This document shows positions 6,373 through 15,773 of a stretch of DNA of 36,874 nt, piece by piece; within the stretch, counting starts at the first letter, position 1; each line of letters opens with the position of its first letter. Position numbers and translations under genes: made by a program. The stretch lies in the NCBI GenBank assembly GCA_018336195.1, contig JAGXQV010000169.1, forward strand, positions 1 through 36,874, read 5' to 3'. The notes beneath the pieces were generated by a model that was given only the letters and a program-made list of their open reading frames with translations, made no database searches and was not told the DNA's origin. Source of the DNA: Sulfuricella sp. (GTDB taxonomy: Bacteria; Pseudomonadota; Gammaproteobacteria; Burkholderiales; Sulfuricellaceae).

Positions 6373-7770
6373 ATGCCCGGCCCGACCCGCACCATGACCA
6401 GAACCGAGCAGGATACCTTCGGCGCCGTTGAAGTTCCCACAGAACGGCTGTGGGGGGCGCAAACCCAGCGCTCCCTGACGCATTTCCGGATTTCCACCGA
6501 ACGCATGCCCGGCGAGTTGATTCTGGCGCTTGCCGAAGTCAAGCGCGCCTGCGCCGCCGTCAATCGCGATCTGGGCTTGTTGCCGGCGGAAAAAGCGGCG
6601 GCAATCATCGCTGCCGCCACCGAAGTCATTGCCGGCGCGCATCCGGCGGAATTTCCGCTGTCCGTGTGGCAGACCGGTTCCGGTACCCAGACCAACATGA
6701 ACATGAACGAGGTGCTGGCCAACCGCGCCTCGCAATTGCTCGGCGGACCGCTCGGCACGGCCCGCCTGGTGCATCCCAACGACGAGGTGAATCTCGGCCA
6801 GTCGAGCAACGACGTCATTCCCACCGCCATGCACGTGGCGGCCTGCACCGGCCTGGCGCACGCGCTGCTGCCGGCGTTGCGCGGCCTGCGTGCGACGCTG
6901 GAAACGAAAGCGCTGGCCTTTGCCGACATCGTGAAGGTGGGGCGCACCCATCTGCAGGACGCCACGCCGCTCACGCTGGGGCAGGAAATCTCCGGCTGGG
7001 CCGCCCAACTCGACCACGCCGAACAGGCGATCATCGCGAGCCTCGGCGCACTGCATGAACTCGCGGTGGGCGGCACGGCAGTCGGCACCGGCCTCAATAC
7101 TCCGCCGCAATTCGGCGAACGAGTCGCCGCCCGGCTCGCTGCGGAAACCGGGCTACCCTTCCGCTGCACGGCGAACCGCTTTGCCGCGCTGGCAGCGCAC
7201 GATGCGCTGGTGAGCGCGCACGGGGCACTCAGGACGCTGGCGGTAGCACTCCTGAAAATCGCCAACGACATCCGCTGGCTGGCCTCCGGGCCGCGCTGCG
7301 GACTCGGCGAACTGCGCCTGCCGGAAAACGAGCCGGGCAGCTCGATCATGCCCGGCAAGGTCAATCCGACTCAGGGCGAGGCGCTCGCCATGGCATGTTG
7401 CCAGGTGTTGGGCAACGACGTGGCGCTGGGTATCGGCGGAGCAGCCGGAAGCCTCGAACTGAACGTCAGCAAGCCGCTGATCGCCCACAACTTCCTACAG
7501 AGCGTGCGCCTGCTGGGGGACGCCATGGCGAGTTTCGATACGTACTGCGCGCGCGGCATCGAAGCGGACCGGGAACGGATCGCCGAATTGCTCGGCCATT
7601 CGCTGATGCTGGTCACGGCACTGAGCCCGCATATCGGCTACGACCGGGCGGCGGCGATTGCCAAGCATGCTCACGCCGGCGGGGTTTCCCTGCGTGAGGC
7701 CGCCTTGGCGCTGGGATTCGTGAGCGCCGCCGAGTTCGACGAATGGGTGAAGCCCGAGCGCATGGTCTGA
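6373..7770 (+). CDS. fumC: Class II fumarate hydratase
   Basis: 465 residues, the normal length for FumC, the oxygen-stable iron-independent fumarase that interconverts fumarate and malate in the TCA cycle. Visible signatures: WGAQTQRS near the N-terminus, [45 protein letters not shown], and the superfamily signature [15 protein letters not shown] around residues 323-337. The start at 6373 has only a weak AAGG site; an internal ATG at 6394 is possible. It follows the small Cys-rich gene by five bases. Other members of the fold (aspartase, argininosuccinate lyase) are less likely given the full FumC motif set. Confidence 0.95.
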   Translation: MPGPTRTMTRTEQDTFGAVEVPTERLWGAQTQRSLTHFRISTERMPGELILALAEVKRACAAVNRDLGLLPAEKAAAIIAAATEVIAGAHPAEFPLSVWQTGSGTQTNMNMNEVLANRASQLLGGPLGTARLVHPNDEVNLGQSSNDVIPTAMHVAACTGLAHALLPALRGLRATLETKALAFADIVKVGRTHLQDATPLTLGQEISGWAAQLDHAEQAIIASLGALHELAVGGTAVGTGLNTPPQFGERVAARLAAETGLPFRCTANRFAALAAHDALVSAHGALRTLAVALLKIANDIRWLASGPRCGLGELRLPENEPGSSIMPGKVNPTQGEALAMACCQVLGNDVALGIGGAAGSLELNVSKPLIAHNFLQSVRLLGDAMASFDTYCARGIEADRERIAELLGHSLMLVTALSPHIGYDRAAAIAKHAHAGGVSLREAALALGFVSAAEFDEWVKPERMV

Positions 7771-7824
7771 ACGGCGCCCCTTCTGAATTTGTTGCGGGCA
7801 ACCGGTTGCCTCGCCCGCATCCGC

Positions 7825-7834
7825 CTATACTTGA
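7825..7834 (+). promoter_or_regulatory. RpoS-like -10 element before the 41-residue gene
   Basis: CTATACTTGA closely matches the RpoS-preferred -10 (C at -13, TATACT). No -35 hexamer lies at standard distance, also usual for RpoS promoters. An rpoS-like gene is present at 20140. Confidence 0.45.
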
Positions 7835-7876
7835 ACCGCGCCGCACATTCGTCGGTGCTTTATCAGGAGTACGACC

Positions 7877-8002
7877 ATGGGCAAAATTCGACAAAGCAAC
7901 AAGGAAGCCAAGAAGCAACCTCATCTGACCCCCAAGGAAAAGAAGGTTGCCAAGAACGCCAAGAAACACGCCTCGGACAGCGTGCCGTTGGTTCCTCGCT
8001 AA
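7877..8002 (+). CDS. 41-residue basic protein
   Basis: A short gene: MGKIRQSNKEAKKQPHLTPK then EKKVAKNAKKHASDSVPLVPR. A clear AGGAG lies seven bases before the ATG. It is Lys-rich, with no hydrophobic segment, and probably cytoplasmic and partly disordered or helical. Comparable very short Lys-rich proteins with a TPKEKK core occur in other proteobacteria, from memory; function unknown. It is followed by a GC-rich hairpin at 8010-8029. Confidence 0.7.
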   Translation: MGKIRQSNKEAKKQPHLTPKEKKVAKNAKKHASDSVPLVPR

Positions 8003-8009
8003 ACGTGTT

Positions 8010-8029
8010 CCGGCGGGGTCACCCGCCGG
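8010..8029 (+). terminator. Hairpin behind the 41-residue gene
   Basis: CCGGCGGG-GTCA-CCCGCCGG, an 8-bp perfect stem 7 bases after the stop. No T-tract follows directly, so termination efficiency is uncertain. It lies between convergent genes. Confidence 0.5.
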
Positions 8030-8064
8030 CATGGCGCGTCTGGCGCTGTTTTAATTGCCGTTTC

Positions 8065-9828
8065 TCAGAAAATGATCCAGTCGGATTCCGCGACCAACTT
8101 GTCGCTGTCGCCGCCGGCAAAGCGCACGATGTAGCCGCCCTTGGAGGCAAACCGCTGGCCCTGGCCGAGCGTGAGGCGCGGATAGACGGTCGTGCCCTGG
8201 CGTTTGCCGAACTGCTCCGGCATATTCACGGGCATCCCCATCCCGGGTTTCATCGGCATGGCCACAGTGGGAAGAAGCATGGCGCGGTCCCGCGCCTCGT
8301 CCTCGGCCTTGCCGGACTCGCGCCGACCGATCATGTCCTCGGCCCGTTCCAGCAGGTAATCGCGGTACAGGTTGTGGAGCATTTCCGCGAGCGTATCGGT
8401 GAGAAAATTCAGGGCGAAATATACTTCCGACTGGAGCGGTTCATCGACCAGCGGCAAGTTGCGCGATTTGAGCCAGGCATGGAAATACGTCAGGTTGGCC
8501 GCGCGCTTTTCCGGCAATTCGTAGGGATACACCAGCCTGGCCCGGTTTTTCCAGGCGGCTGGGAACGGTCCATGTTCAGCGCCGGACAGCCGCGCCGAAA
8601 AGAACGGCAGCGCTTTCCGCGGTGGGGCAACCTTATCCAGCTTGGCGAGATCCGTCGGTCGTAGCCAAAACATTACGGCATCGCCTTCCTGGATTCCCGC
8701 CAGCATCTCGCCCGATACGTTTTCCTGGTCGGACAGGGCGCGTTCCGCCAGCGCCACGTCCGAGCCGGCGAGGGCATGTTTCAGAGCCTGCGCCGCACCG
8801 CGCCCCACCTCATTGTCGCGATAGACCTGGAGCAGCCGGCGCGGGCGCGATTTGCCGGCCAGCAGATGCTTGGCCAGCACCTCGGCTTCCAGCGCCACGC
8901 CGCGCGAAAAATACAGGGGGTAGAAAGCCTGAGGCGTTGCCGGCGGCAGATCGACGCTGGGAAACCAGCACGGCACCTGCTCGCGCTCGCAGAAATCGTG
9001 CACCGGTTCCCAGGTGCCGTTCGACAGCCCGGAAACCACCGCGAAAACCGGCTGGCGGCGATAATACGCTTCGAGCTGGGCGGTCCAGGTTTCCGGCGCG
9101 CCCTGCAATTCCCACACCTCCAGTTCCCAGGCGCGCTCGGTACGCAGGATCATTTCCGCCGGCGACACCATGTGCCGCCGCCCCGGCAGGGTACTGCTGT
9201 TTTTCTGGGTAACGGCACCGCGCATCATGTCGAGGAAGACCTTGCGCCGCGCCGGCTCGACGCCGGGGGCGACGACCGTGGCAAAGCGGATCTTGTCGGT
9301 GCCGACGCCGGGCGACCACTGCGGCGACAACTGTTTGAGGTAGGCCGCCAGTGCCGCCATATCCGCCTCGTTCAAGGCGTAGTGCGGCATCATGACGTTC
9401 ATCGCGCGTCCGCTGTTGTTCACGCCACGGCGGATCGCGTCGGCCAGGGTGGCGTCGCTGTAGGGATCGTGGCGGCGATTCATTTTCTTGCCGAAACGCG
9501 GGTCCATCGTCGCCATCGCCTTGTCGTCGGCGGGGGCGAAAAGAAACCGGCTGTTGATGGGCGCCACCTGGATGTCGCCTTCCACGGCGCCCATCCCGCT
9601 GCGGCGATGGCAATTGACGCAGGCCGCCTGAGCGCCGGCAACCATCGAGTTATCGAAGCGCGCCCCGCTCAGCGGCGCGCCGGAAGGCAAAACTCCCTCG
9701 CGGTAGATGCGCCGCCCTTGCTCGACCTGGTCTACGTGATTATCCGGCGCCGCCGCCCCGACCGGCAGCGCCAGCGCCGCCCAAACCCCGAGCAGGATGC
9801 GCCGGGTTGAAATATTCAGCAGGTGCAT
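8065..9828 (-). CDS. mofC: Cytochrome c / periplasmic-binding fusion, MofC-like
   Basis: 587 residues with a signal peptide (ILLGVWAALALPVGAAA). Residues about 30-170 form a c-type cytochrome region with CVNCH near residue 70 and Met-rich MNVMMPHYALNEADMAALAAYL, usual for the distal-ligand end. Residues about 180-480 resemble a periplasmic type I binding fold (IRFATVVAPGVEPARRKVFLDMM, PVFAVVSGLSNGTWEP, RRLLQVYRDNEVGRGAAQALK). Last gene of the operon behind the FKBP gene (27 bp gap). In Leptothrix discophora the mof operon carries multicopper oxidase, FKBP isomerase and cytochrome c in this order, so an electron-acceptor role for the oxidase is likely but inferred. Confidence 0.82.
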   Translation of the reverse strand: MHLLNISTRRILLGVWAALALPVGAAAPDNHVDQVEQGRRIYREGVLPSGAPLSGARFDNSMVAGAQAACVNCHRRSGMGAVEGDIQVAPINSRFLFAPADDKAMATMDPRFGKKMNRRHDPYSDATLADAIRRGVNNSGRAMNVMMPHYALNEADMAALAAYLKQLSPQWSPGVGTDKIRFATVVAPGVEPARRKVFLDMMRGAVTQKNSSTLPGRRHMVSPAEMILRTERAWELEVWELQGAPETWTAQLEAYYRRQPVFAVVSGLSNGTWEPVHDFCEREQVPCWFPSVDLPPATPQAFYPLYFSRGVALEAEVLAKHLLAGKSRPRRLLQVYRDNEVGRGAAQALKHALAGSDVALAERALSDQENVSGEMLAGIQEGDAVMFWLRPTDLAKLDKVAPPRKALPFFSARLSGAEHGPFPAAWKNRARLVYPYELPEKRAANLTYFHAWLKSRNLPLVDEPLQSEVYFALNFLTDTLAEMLHNLYRDYLLERAEDMIGRRESGKAEDEARDRAMLLPTVAMPMKPGMGMPVNMPEQFGKRQGTTVYPRLTLGQGQRFASKGGYIVRFAGGDSDKLVAESDWIIF

Positions 9829-9855
9829 GTCAGCCTCGTATGCAGGGTTCGGGAA

Positions 9856-10542
9856 TCACTTCACCGCCAGCAGTTCCACGTCGAAAAGCAGCGTCTCGTT
9901 CGGCCCGATGTCGCTGCCCACGCCGCGTTCGCCGTAGGCCTGCTGGGGCGGAATGAAAATCTGCCATTGCGATCCGGCGGGCATGAGTTTCAGCGCGTCG
10001 CGCCAGCCGGGAATGAGCGCCGCGACTTTCAGATTGGCGGACTTGCCGGGTTCGGTGGCGTCGAATTCGCTGCCGTCGAGCAAGGTGCCACGGTAGCGGC
10101 ATTCCACCATGTCGGCCTCGCTGGGCGTCTTGCCGTCGCCGGCCTTGACGATTTTGTACTGGACGCCGCTGGGCAGGGTAATCACGCCGTCCCTGGCCTT
10201 GTTCTCGGCCAGGAAAGCCTCGCCCTTCTGCTTGTTATCGAGCGCCGCGACCCGCTTGGACAGCACCATTTTCTGCCGCACTTCGCTCTGGAAGGCCGTC
10301 ATGGTTTGGCGCAGTTCCTTTTCCGGAACCCGCAGCCGTTGCCCCGACAGTCCGTCATTCAAGCCTTGCAACAGCAGGTCCGGGTCGATGGCGATATCCT
10401 GTTTCTTAAAATTCCGCGCCATCTCCACGCCGAGGCCATAGCTGGTCTTGTCGGTCTGGTTCGCGAAAGCCGGTGCCTCGTCGGCACCGGCTTGTCCGGC
10501 GAGGAGACACCAGCCCACCGCTATCGTCCATTTCAGCTTCAT
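9856..10542 (-). CDS. mofB: FKBP-type peptidyl-prolyl isomerase, MofB-like
   Basis: 228 residues: signal peptide MKLKWTIAVGWCLLAGQAGA, an N-terminal dimerisation region typical of FkpA/Mip (KTSYGLGVEMARNFKKQDI, LLLQGLNDGLSG), a long helix, and an FKBP domain from about residue 118 (GVQYKIVKAGDGKTP, VECRYRGTLLDGSEFDAT, LIPGWRDALKLMPAG, IPPQQAYGERGVG). It would fold exported proteins in the periplasm; its place in the operon suggests the large oxidase as client. The 5' leader and signal peptide are near copies of those of the next gene upstream (10590-10913). Confidence 0.93.
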   Translation of the reverse strand: MKLKWTIAVGWCLLAGQAGADEAPAFANQTDKTSYGLGVEMARNFKKQDIAIDPDLLLQGLNDGLSGQRLRVPEKELRQTMTAFQSEVRQKMVLSKRVAALDNKQKGEAFLAENKARDGVITLPSGVQYKIVKAGDGKTPSEADMVECRYRGTLLDGSEFDATEPGKSANLKVAALIPGWRDALKLMPAGSQWQIFIPPQQAYGERGVGSDIGPNETLLFDVELLAVK

Positions 10543-10589
10543 TGCGTTCCTCTTTCAAAAAAATTGGCGGTCGGTTTGTGATTGCGGAC

Positions 10590-10913
10590 CTATTGCAAGG
10601 CCACCACCCGGTAGCGGTAGTTGACGCCGCCAGCGAGAGGCGCCGTGACCGTGGTGGTGTTCGAACCCACCGGCAGGCGGGCAACCGTGGTCCAGATGGT
10701 GCCGTTGACGGAGCGCTGCACCATCAAACCGCTTGCGCCGTTCGAGGTATCCATCCAGTTCAACTGGACCTGGTCGGGCGCGATGACCTGCGCGGTCACG
10801 CCGGAATTGAGCAGCGGGGTGAATGGCGCATTCTGCGTCGTCACGGTGCCGCCGGCTTGCGCCTGTGCCGCGAGAATTCCGAATCCCAATGCGACGATCC
10901 ATTTCAGTTTCAT
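10590..10913 (-). CDS. Secreted single fibronectin type III domain protein
   Basis: 107 residues: signal peptide MKLKWIVALGFGILAAQAQA, then one FnIII-like domain. The domain closely resembles the third FnIII repeat of the neighbouring multicopper oxidase (VQLNWMDTSNGASGLMVQRS against [29 protein letters not shown] against NGTIWSTVA). It looks like a duplicate of that repeat placed behind a copy of the FKBP signal sequence. It may bind the oxidase or the cell surface; this is inference. Third gene of the operon, 47 bp before the FKBP gene. Confidence 0.85.
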   Translation of the reverse strand: MKLKWIVALGFGILAAQAQAGGTVTTQNAPFTPLLNSGVTAQVIAPDQVQLNWMDTSNGASGLMVQRSVNGTIWTTVARLPVGSNTTTVTAPLAGGVNYRYRVVALQ

Positions 10914-10997
10914 TGCCGGTTCCTTTCAAAAAAATGGAAATTCAGTGTAGTTGAAAATTTTCCGGTGTCGGCATGACGCCAACACCGGGAAGACAGC

Positions 10998-13900
10998 TTA
11001 CTTCGCGGCGACACTGACGATGCTCGACGTCGCGGAGCCGGTGGCGTTCACCGCCACCACCCGGTACTGGTAGGTCTTGCCGGAAACCAGGCCGGTTTGG
11101 CTGAAGCTGGTGGTGGCTCCCCCAACCGTGGCGGCGGTCAGCCACACCGCGCTGGGTTTGTACTGGACCATGAAACTGTCGTTGTTGTTGGCGGTGTCCG
11201 TCCACGACAGATTGACGGTCTGGGCCACGCTCGACGTCGCCGTTACCCCGCTCGGTGCGGTCGGCGCGACCGTCAGGTCGACGTTGACCACCGCGCTGAC
11301 CGGACCGTTGGTGGTCCCGTTGACCGCGAGCACCCGGTAACGGTAGTTGGCGCCGGCGTTAAGCGTGGCGGTCAATGCGGCGCTGACCGAATTGGCCGGC
11401 AGGGTGGCGACGGTGCTCCAGATGGTGCCGTTGGTGGAGCGTTGCACCAGGTAGCCGGTTTCGCCGGTCGAGGTGTCCGCCCAGTTCAATTGCACCTGGT
11501 TGACCGCGAGCATTTGCGCGCTCACCCCGGAAGGGGCGACCAGGGTGGCCGTCCCGACTTTCGTGGTGGCGGTCGCCGTAGCCGACAGCGGCGAGGATCC
11601 GGTGCTGTTGAAGGCTTGGACCTGGTAGGAATAGGTCGTGCTCGGCAGCAGCCCGGTATTCACGAAACTCGTCACGTTGGCGCCGAGCGTCGCGACGACC
11701 ACGCCGTTGCGCCAGATCTGGTAACCGGTTTCGTTGGGCGTGTCCGCCCAGGTCAGGGTGATCTGGGTGGAACTGTCGGCCGTCGCCGTGACCGAGGTCG
11801 GCGCGATCGGGCCGCTGCCTCGGGTTACCGCGTTCGACGGCGTCTCGCCCGCGGCGTTGAAAGCCACCACCCGATACGAATAGGTGGTATTCGGAACGAA
11901 CGTCGAGGTGTCGGCATAAGAAGTCGTGTTCGCCGGGGCGGTGCCGACGCTCGCGTAGGTGCCGGGCGTGCCGTTGGTGACCACCGCGCGCTCGATGCGA
12001 AAGCCGATTTCGTTGGCCTTGTTGCCCAGCGTGCTGGCCGATCCCACGGGAGTGGGATCCGTCCAGGTGAGCACCCGGCTTGCCGAAACCGCCTGGAGAA
12101 CCGGCGCGCTCGACAGCGTCGCGCCGTAAGTGTGGACGAAGGGACGCATGAAATCGTTCTCTTCGTGGCCGAGGATGTGACAGTGCCACACGTATTCCCA
12201 ATCGAAATCGGCGTTGGCGTTGACGACCGCCGCGGGGTTGCCGGTAACGGGGTCGACCTGGGTGAAGCCGGTCGCGACCCCCAGCGGCTGGGTCGGATCC
12301 ATGGCGCGGTTGCTCTTGGGCAGGCCGAAGGGAACCGGCGGCGACTTCGCCCGGATCGCGACGATGATGTCTTCCAGGGGGTTCATCTTGACGGTTTCCT
12401 TCCAGCCCACCTCGGCGGGGTTGGGCGCCTTGACCGTGCCGTCCCAGCCGACCCGGTTGAGCAACTGCACGTCGACCAGGTGGAAATGGACCGGATGGGT
12501 ATCGACGCCGTTATGGGTGATTTTCCAGATCTGGGTTTCGCCGTCGGCGATGGTCTCGGTGGTCGGGTCGACGTAGGCGAGCGGAATGGTGGTCTGGGTC
12601 AGGGCGCTGGTGAACGGCAGTTCGACGCCCAGGGTCGCGTTCATCCGCCCGTAAATCGGATCGAACAGTTCCTGGATGGCCTTGTTGAGCACGGGCAACG
12701 ACTGCGTGGCGCTGGTGGACACCACGGCGGTCGCGCCGATCCCGTTGACGCCCGGGGCATTGGTGAAGGTCACGGTGGGCGCCGAAGTGTAGCCGCTGCC
12801 CTTGTTGACCAGGGTAACGGCGGTCACCTTGCCGCCCAGCACGGTGGCGGTTGCCGTGGCCTGGGTGCCGCCGGCGGGCGGCGCGGAAAGCGTGACGATG
12901 GGGGCCTGGGTATAACCGGTGCCGCCGCCCGTCACGGTGACGCCTTGCAGCGCCTGGGCGCCGCCGGGGAGGGTCCAGGTGAAGTTGGGCTGGGTCGCCG
13001 AACCGGCATAAATCGACGCATAGGTGTCGGTATAGCTGCTATTGAAAGCCGCGTTATAAGCTGCCTGCCCGACGATCGGCGGCTCGTGACCCACCGCGTA
13101 GGCAGCCGGCACGGCACCGGCCAGCGGACCACCGGTACCGGCCGGGTCGAAGGCCGGCGCGGCGGCGTTGGTGCTGACCTTGATCTGCATCATGGTGCGG
13201 GTGTTCGGGCCGTAACCCGCCAGGGTGCTGGGCGCGCCGCCGACGGTGGTTTGATCCGGGCCGTCGGTGTAATAGTCGATGCGCGGATCGAAAGCCGGCA
13301 CCGGAGCAGGCGCGTCGTTGTAGAGAATCAGGGTCTTGCCGGCGAATTGGGAGAAGTCGACGACCACGTCGGCGCGCTCCGCCGGTCCCATGTACAAGCC
13401 GTGATCCAGAACGTTCAGCACCGTCACGCTGCGGCGATTGTATTCGTAGTTGATGGGGGTCGAGGGGATCACGTTCACCTGCGGCAGCAACCCGGATTCG
13501 TTGCCGATCTGGATGATGTTGGGTCCTGCGGTCAGCGGGTCGGGCACGCCGCCGGCACGCCCGTCGGTCGGCCAGGTTGCCGGCCAGCCTGCGGTCGGCA
13601 CCGCCGGAACCATCTTCACTTCGGTGTTGGTCCGGCCATCCACGGTGGTCACCGCCGGGTCGGCGACATATAGACTCAGGTTGATGAAGCGGTCGTTGCT
13701 GGCATTGAGGACGCGGAAGCGGTAAGCCTTGGGATCCACCGTCACGGTAGGGTAGGCGGTGCCGTTGATGACCGGCGTGTCCAGGAAAGCTTCCGGCGTG
13801 GTGGACACATCCGGCAGGGAAAATTGCGCCGGGAAGACCGGCCAGAACCACGGACCCCAGTCCCAGCGTCCGGCCGGATTGGTGCCGTCGATAGTGCCGG

Positions 13901-15113
13901 GATACTGGTTGGTCTCATAAACGTGGGGGAACCACAAATCGCCGGGCGCGCCCCATGCCGCCTGATTCCACTTGGCATCCTGCACGGCGATGTCGGAAGG
14001 CACGAAGGTCTTGTCCTGGATCACCAGGGGAATCCCGATGGGATCGGGAACCGCCGCACCCAGCGCGGCATTTTCCGCCGGATCCAGGAGCACGTAGCCG
14101 GCGGCCTCACCGGTATAGACGTTGAGACGGGTGATGCCGGAGGCGTGATCGTGATAGAACATCAGCCGCCCGCTTTGCGCGTTGGTCCAGTACAGGGTTC
14201 CCGAACCATCGCCGGGGTCGGGCATGTCGGGGACGTTCTGGAAACCGACGCCTTTCTTGTACGAGGTCGTCTCGCCGGCGGGCACCGTCCATTGGTGCGG
14301 CGTGCCGTCGCTGATCCACGGCGAGCGGCCGCCGTGCAGGTGCATTTCGGCGCGGTTCTGGGTGTATTGCTCCCACCTGGCCAGACCGGTGGCCGGATCG
14401 ATGGCCTGCAACTTGGTGGCCGGATCGATGATCGGCACCGGGCCGTTGCCGGCGCCCACGATGGTGGTGTCGGTGGGGATGAACAGATTGCCCGCGGCGC
14501 CCTTGGGGAGCAGGTTGCTGTACTTGACGCGCACCGGCACGTCCTTGGTGCCGGCAATCACCGGCCCCAGGTAATGCGGGGTATCGTAGGCGTAGATTTG
14601 CGCGCCCTTGGCATCCAGGATGGCGCTGCCGTTCGGATACTTCAGGGCAATGTGCTTGCTGGTGGCGGCATTGCGCGCCGTCTCCAGTTGCACGTAGCCG
14701 CGCAGGCGGGTGGCCTTGGGCAGGTCGCTGTGCATCTTCTGGGTATATTCGACGATCCCCAGTTCGTAGTAGTCGGAACCCGGATAGGTCGCCTTGTCCG
14801 CCACCGCGAGCGGCAGGTAGTTGCCGAGATTGTTCGCGCCCACCGGCGTCACGCCCGGAATGCCCGGCAAGGTATCGATGAATTTGCGTATGCCGCCGCT
14901 GGCGCTAACCACCACACCGGTGGCCGGATTGACCACGGTTTTCGGCAACTCGCTGTTGGCGTAATAGGTGTTGATACTCATCGCACCGCCGGCGGCGTCG
15001 GTGTAGGTGATGCTGCCGACGCCCGCCTGGGCCGGGTCGATTGCCGCCGCCGAAGCCATGGCGATCATGACTGCCGCCGCTATCCGATTAAGCTTGAATT
15101 TACGCTGTTCCAT
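10998..15113 (-). CDS. mofA: Large multicopper oxidase with C-terminal FnIII repeats, MofA-like
   Basis: 1371 residues with a signal peptide ([19 protein letters not shown]). The four copper-binding motifs are present: EMHLHGG near residue 256, MFYHDHASG near 319, HPVHFHL near 874 and [14 protein letters not shown] near 979, the last with an axial Met. The oxidase part is spread over about 1000 residues, far longer than the usual 500, with insertions; one (about 724-790) has two [14 protein letters not shown] repeats like those in surface and phage fibre proteins. From about 1010 to the end there are four FnIII domains ([34 protein letters not shown] and others). Length, exported location and the FKBP and cytochrome neighbours match MofA of Leptothrix, linked to Mn(II) oxidation; the substrate here is not shown. 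Confidence 0.9.
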   Translation of the reverse strand: MEQRKFKLNRIAAAVMIAMASAAAIDPAQAGVGSITYTDAAGGAMSINTYYANSELPKTVVNPATGVVVSASGGIRKFIDTLPGIPGVTPVGANNLGNYLPLAVADKATYPGSDYYELGIVEYTQKMHSDLPKATRLRGYVQLETARNAATSKHIALKYPNGSAILDAKGAQIYAYDTPHYLGPVIAGTKDVPVRVKYSNLLPKGAAGNLFIPTDTTIVGAGNGPVPIIDPATKLQAIDPATGLARWEQYTQNRAEMHLHGGRSPWISDGTPHQWTVPAGETTSYKKGVGFQNVPDMPDPGDGSGTLYWTNAQSGRLMFYHDHASGITRLNVYTGEAAGYVLLDPAENAALGAAVPDPIGIPLVIQDKTFVPSDIAVQDAKWNQAAWGAPGDLWFPHVYETNQYPGTIDGTNPAGRWDWGPWFWPVFPAQFSLPDVSTTPEAFLDTPVINGTAYPTVTVDPKAYRFRVLNASNDRFINLSLYVADPAVTTVDGRTNTEVKMVPAVPTAGWPATWPTDGRAGGVPDPLTAGPNIIQIGNESGLLPQVNVIPSTPINYEYNRRSVTVLNVLDHGLYMGPAERADVVVDFSQFAGKTLILYNDAPAPVPAFDPRIDYYTDGPDQTTVGGAPSTLAGYGPNTRTMMQIKVSTNAAAPAFDPAGTGGPLAGAVPAAYAVGHEPPIVGQAAYNAAFNSSYTDTYASIYAGSATQPNFTWTLPGGAQALQGVTVTGGGTGYTQAPIVTLSAPPAGGTQATATATVLGGKVTAVTLVNKGSGYTSAPTVTFTNAPGVNGIGATAVVSTSATQSLPVLNKAIQELFDPIYGRMNATLGVELPFTSALTQTTIPLAYVDPTTETIADGETQIWKITHNGVDTHPVHFHLVDVQLLNRVGWDGTVKAPNPAEVGWKETVKMNPLEDIIVAIRAKSPPVPFGLPKSNRAMDPTQPLGVATGFTQVDPVTGNPAAVVNANADFDWEYVWHCHILGHEENDFMRPFVHTYGATLSSAPVLQAVSASRVLTWTDPTPVGSASTLGNKANEIGFRIERAVVTNGTPGTYASVGTAPANTTSYADTSTFVPNTTYSYRVVAFNAAGETPSNAVTRGSGPIAPTSVTATADSSTQITLTWADTPNETGYQIWRNGVVVATLGANVTSFVNTGLLPSTTYSYQVQAFNSTGSSPLSATATATTKVGTATLVAPSGVSAQMLAVNQVQLNWADTSTGETGYLVQRSTNGTIWSTVATLPANSVSAALTATLNAGANYRYRVLAVNGTTNGPVSAVVNVDLTVAPTAPSGVTATSSVAQTVNLSWTDTANNNDSFMVQYKPSAVWLTAATVGGATTSFSQTGLVSGKTYQYRVVAVNATGSATSSIVSVAAK

Positions 15114-15211
15114 GCTGAATTTTCCTTCAGAGGGTTGTTGCGGTTTTCTCCGGGCGCGGCAGTTCGGGGTTTCCGGCAGGCGTCACGGACGGGTAAAGAA
15201 CGCTGGCGAGG

Positions 15212-15490
15212 TCAGCGTCGCAGCGTTTGGCGGGTCGCGCGCAGGGCGTCCTTGGTGTTGCGCAGCGTGGAGCGCGTCAGCCGCGCATCCTTGACCTCTT
15301 TGCTGGCTTCCGCCTTGTCGTTCTCGGCGGTATGAACCTTTTTGGAGTTGCTGGCCGTCGCGGCGACTGTTTTGTTGCTATTGGCCGTACCCGTTCCCTC
15401 GGCGGCGGCCGGGCCGATCACCACGGGGATGGCCATCGTCAACATTACCGCTACAGCTACAGGGTTGAGCTTAAATTGGCTCGCTTTCAT
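15212..15490 (-). CDS. Small secreted basic protein heading the mof-like operon
   Basis: 92 residues. The N-terminus (QFKLNPVAVAVMLTMAIPVV) is a signal peptide strikingly like that of the oxidase downstream ([20 protein letters not shown]). The mature part is Ala/Ser/Thr/Lys-rich and low complexity, ending in an Arg-rich helix (RLTRSTLRNTKDALRATRQT). Family not recognised. It ends 98 bp before the oxidase start on the same strand and is probably the first gene of the operon. The GGGATTTCAGC upstream of its ATG resembles the site before the oxidase. Confidence 0.7.
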   Translation of the reverse strand: MKASQFKLNPVAVAVMLTMAIPVVIGPAAAEGTGTANSNKTVAATASNSKKVHTAENDKAEASKEVKDARLTRSTLRNTKDALRATRQTLRR

Positions 15491-15620
15491 GCTGAAATCC
15501 CTTCCAGAGTTGATTCAGTTTCTACACGGTTTCCTCGATACGGCGATTCGCGCCGCCAAGCGGGATTGGCGACGGCAAACGCTTAATCTAGGCTTAATTG
15601 TTAGTGCCGCAAGGTAGCGG

Positions 15621-15653
15621 GGATGTAAGGTAAAACCCTACCCATGCGGTAGG
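15621..15653 (-). promoter_or_regulatory. Regulatory motifs upstream of the mof-like operon
   Basis: A dyad CCTACC-N5-GGTAGG (15637-15653) abuts TTTTACCTTAC (minus strand, within 15621-15637). The second motif resembles the GTTTACCTTAY block before the genes at 16640 and 36114. The dyad resembles the ACYTAS/TAGGT operator but with different spacing and without the downstream promoter elements. Confidence 0.4.
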
Positions 15654-15773
15654 TATACACCCCCTTTTTCCCGGCCCGGCAAGGCATTGCCGCGCTGTAG
15701 GCGCCAAGCGGAAAGGTATGCAGAGGCTTGCGCGCAGTCCCGGGCGCTACGCAGTCCGCCCACCCCCGCCGCA

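Noticed and set aside
6354-7364. Minus-strand open frame opposite fumarase
   Set aside because: Ser/Arg/Ala-rich shadow frame with no domain; fumC is unmistakable on the plus strand.
11097-13673. Long plus-strand open frame of 858 codons opposite the large oxidase gene
   Set aside because: Gly/Arg/His-rich composition typical of an antisense shadow in GC-rich DNA; the minus-strand frame has copper motifs, signal peptide and FnIII domains.
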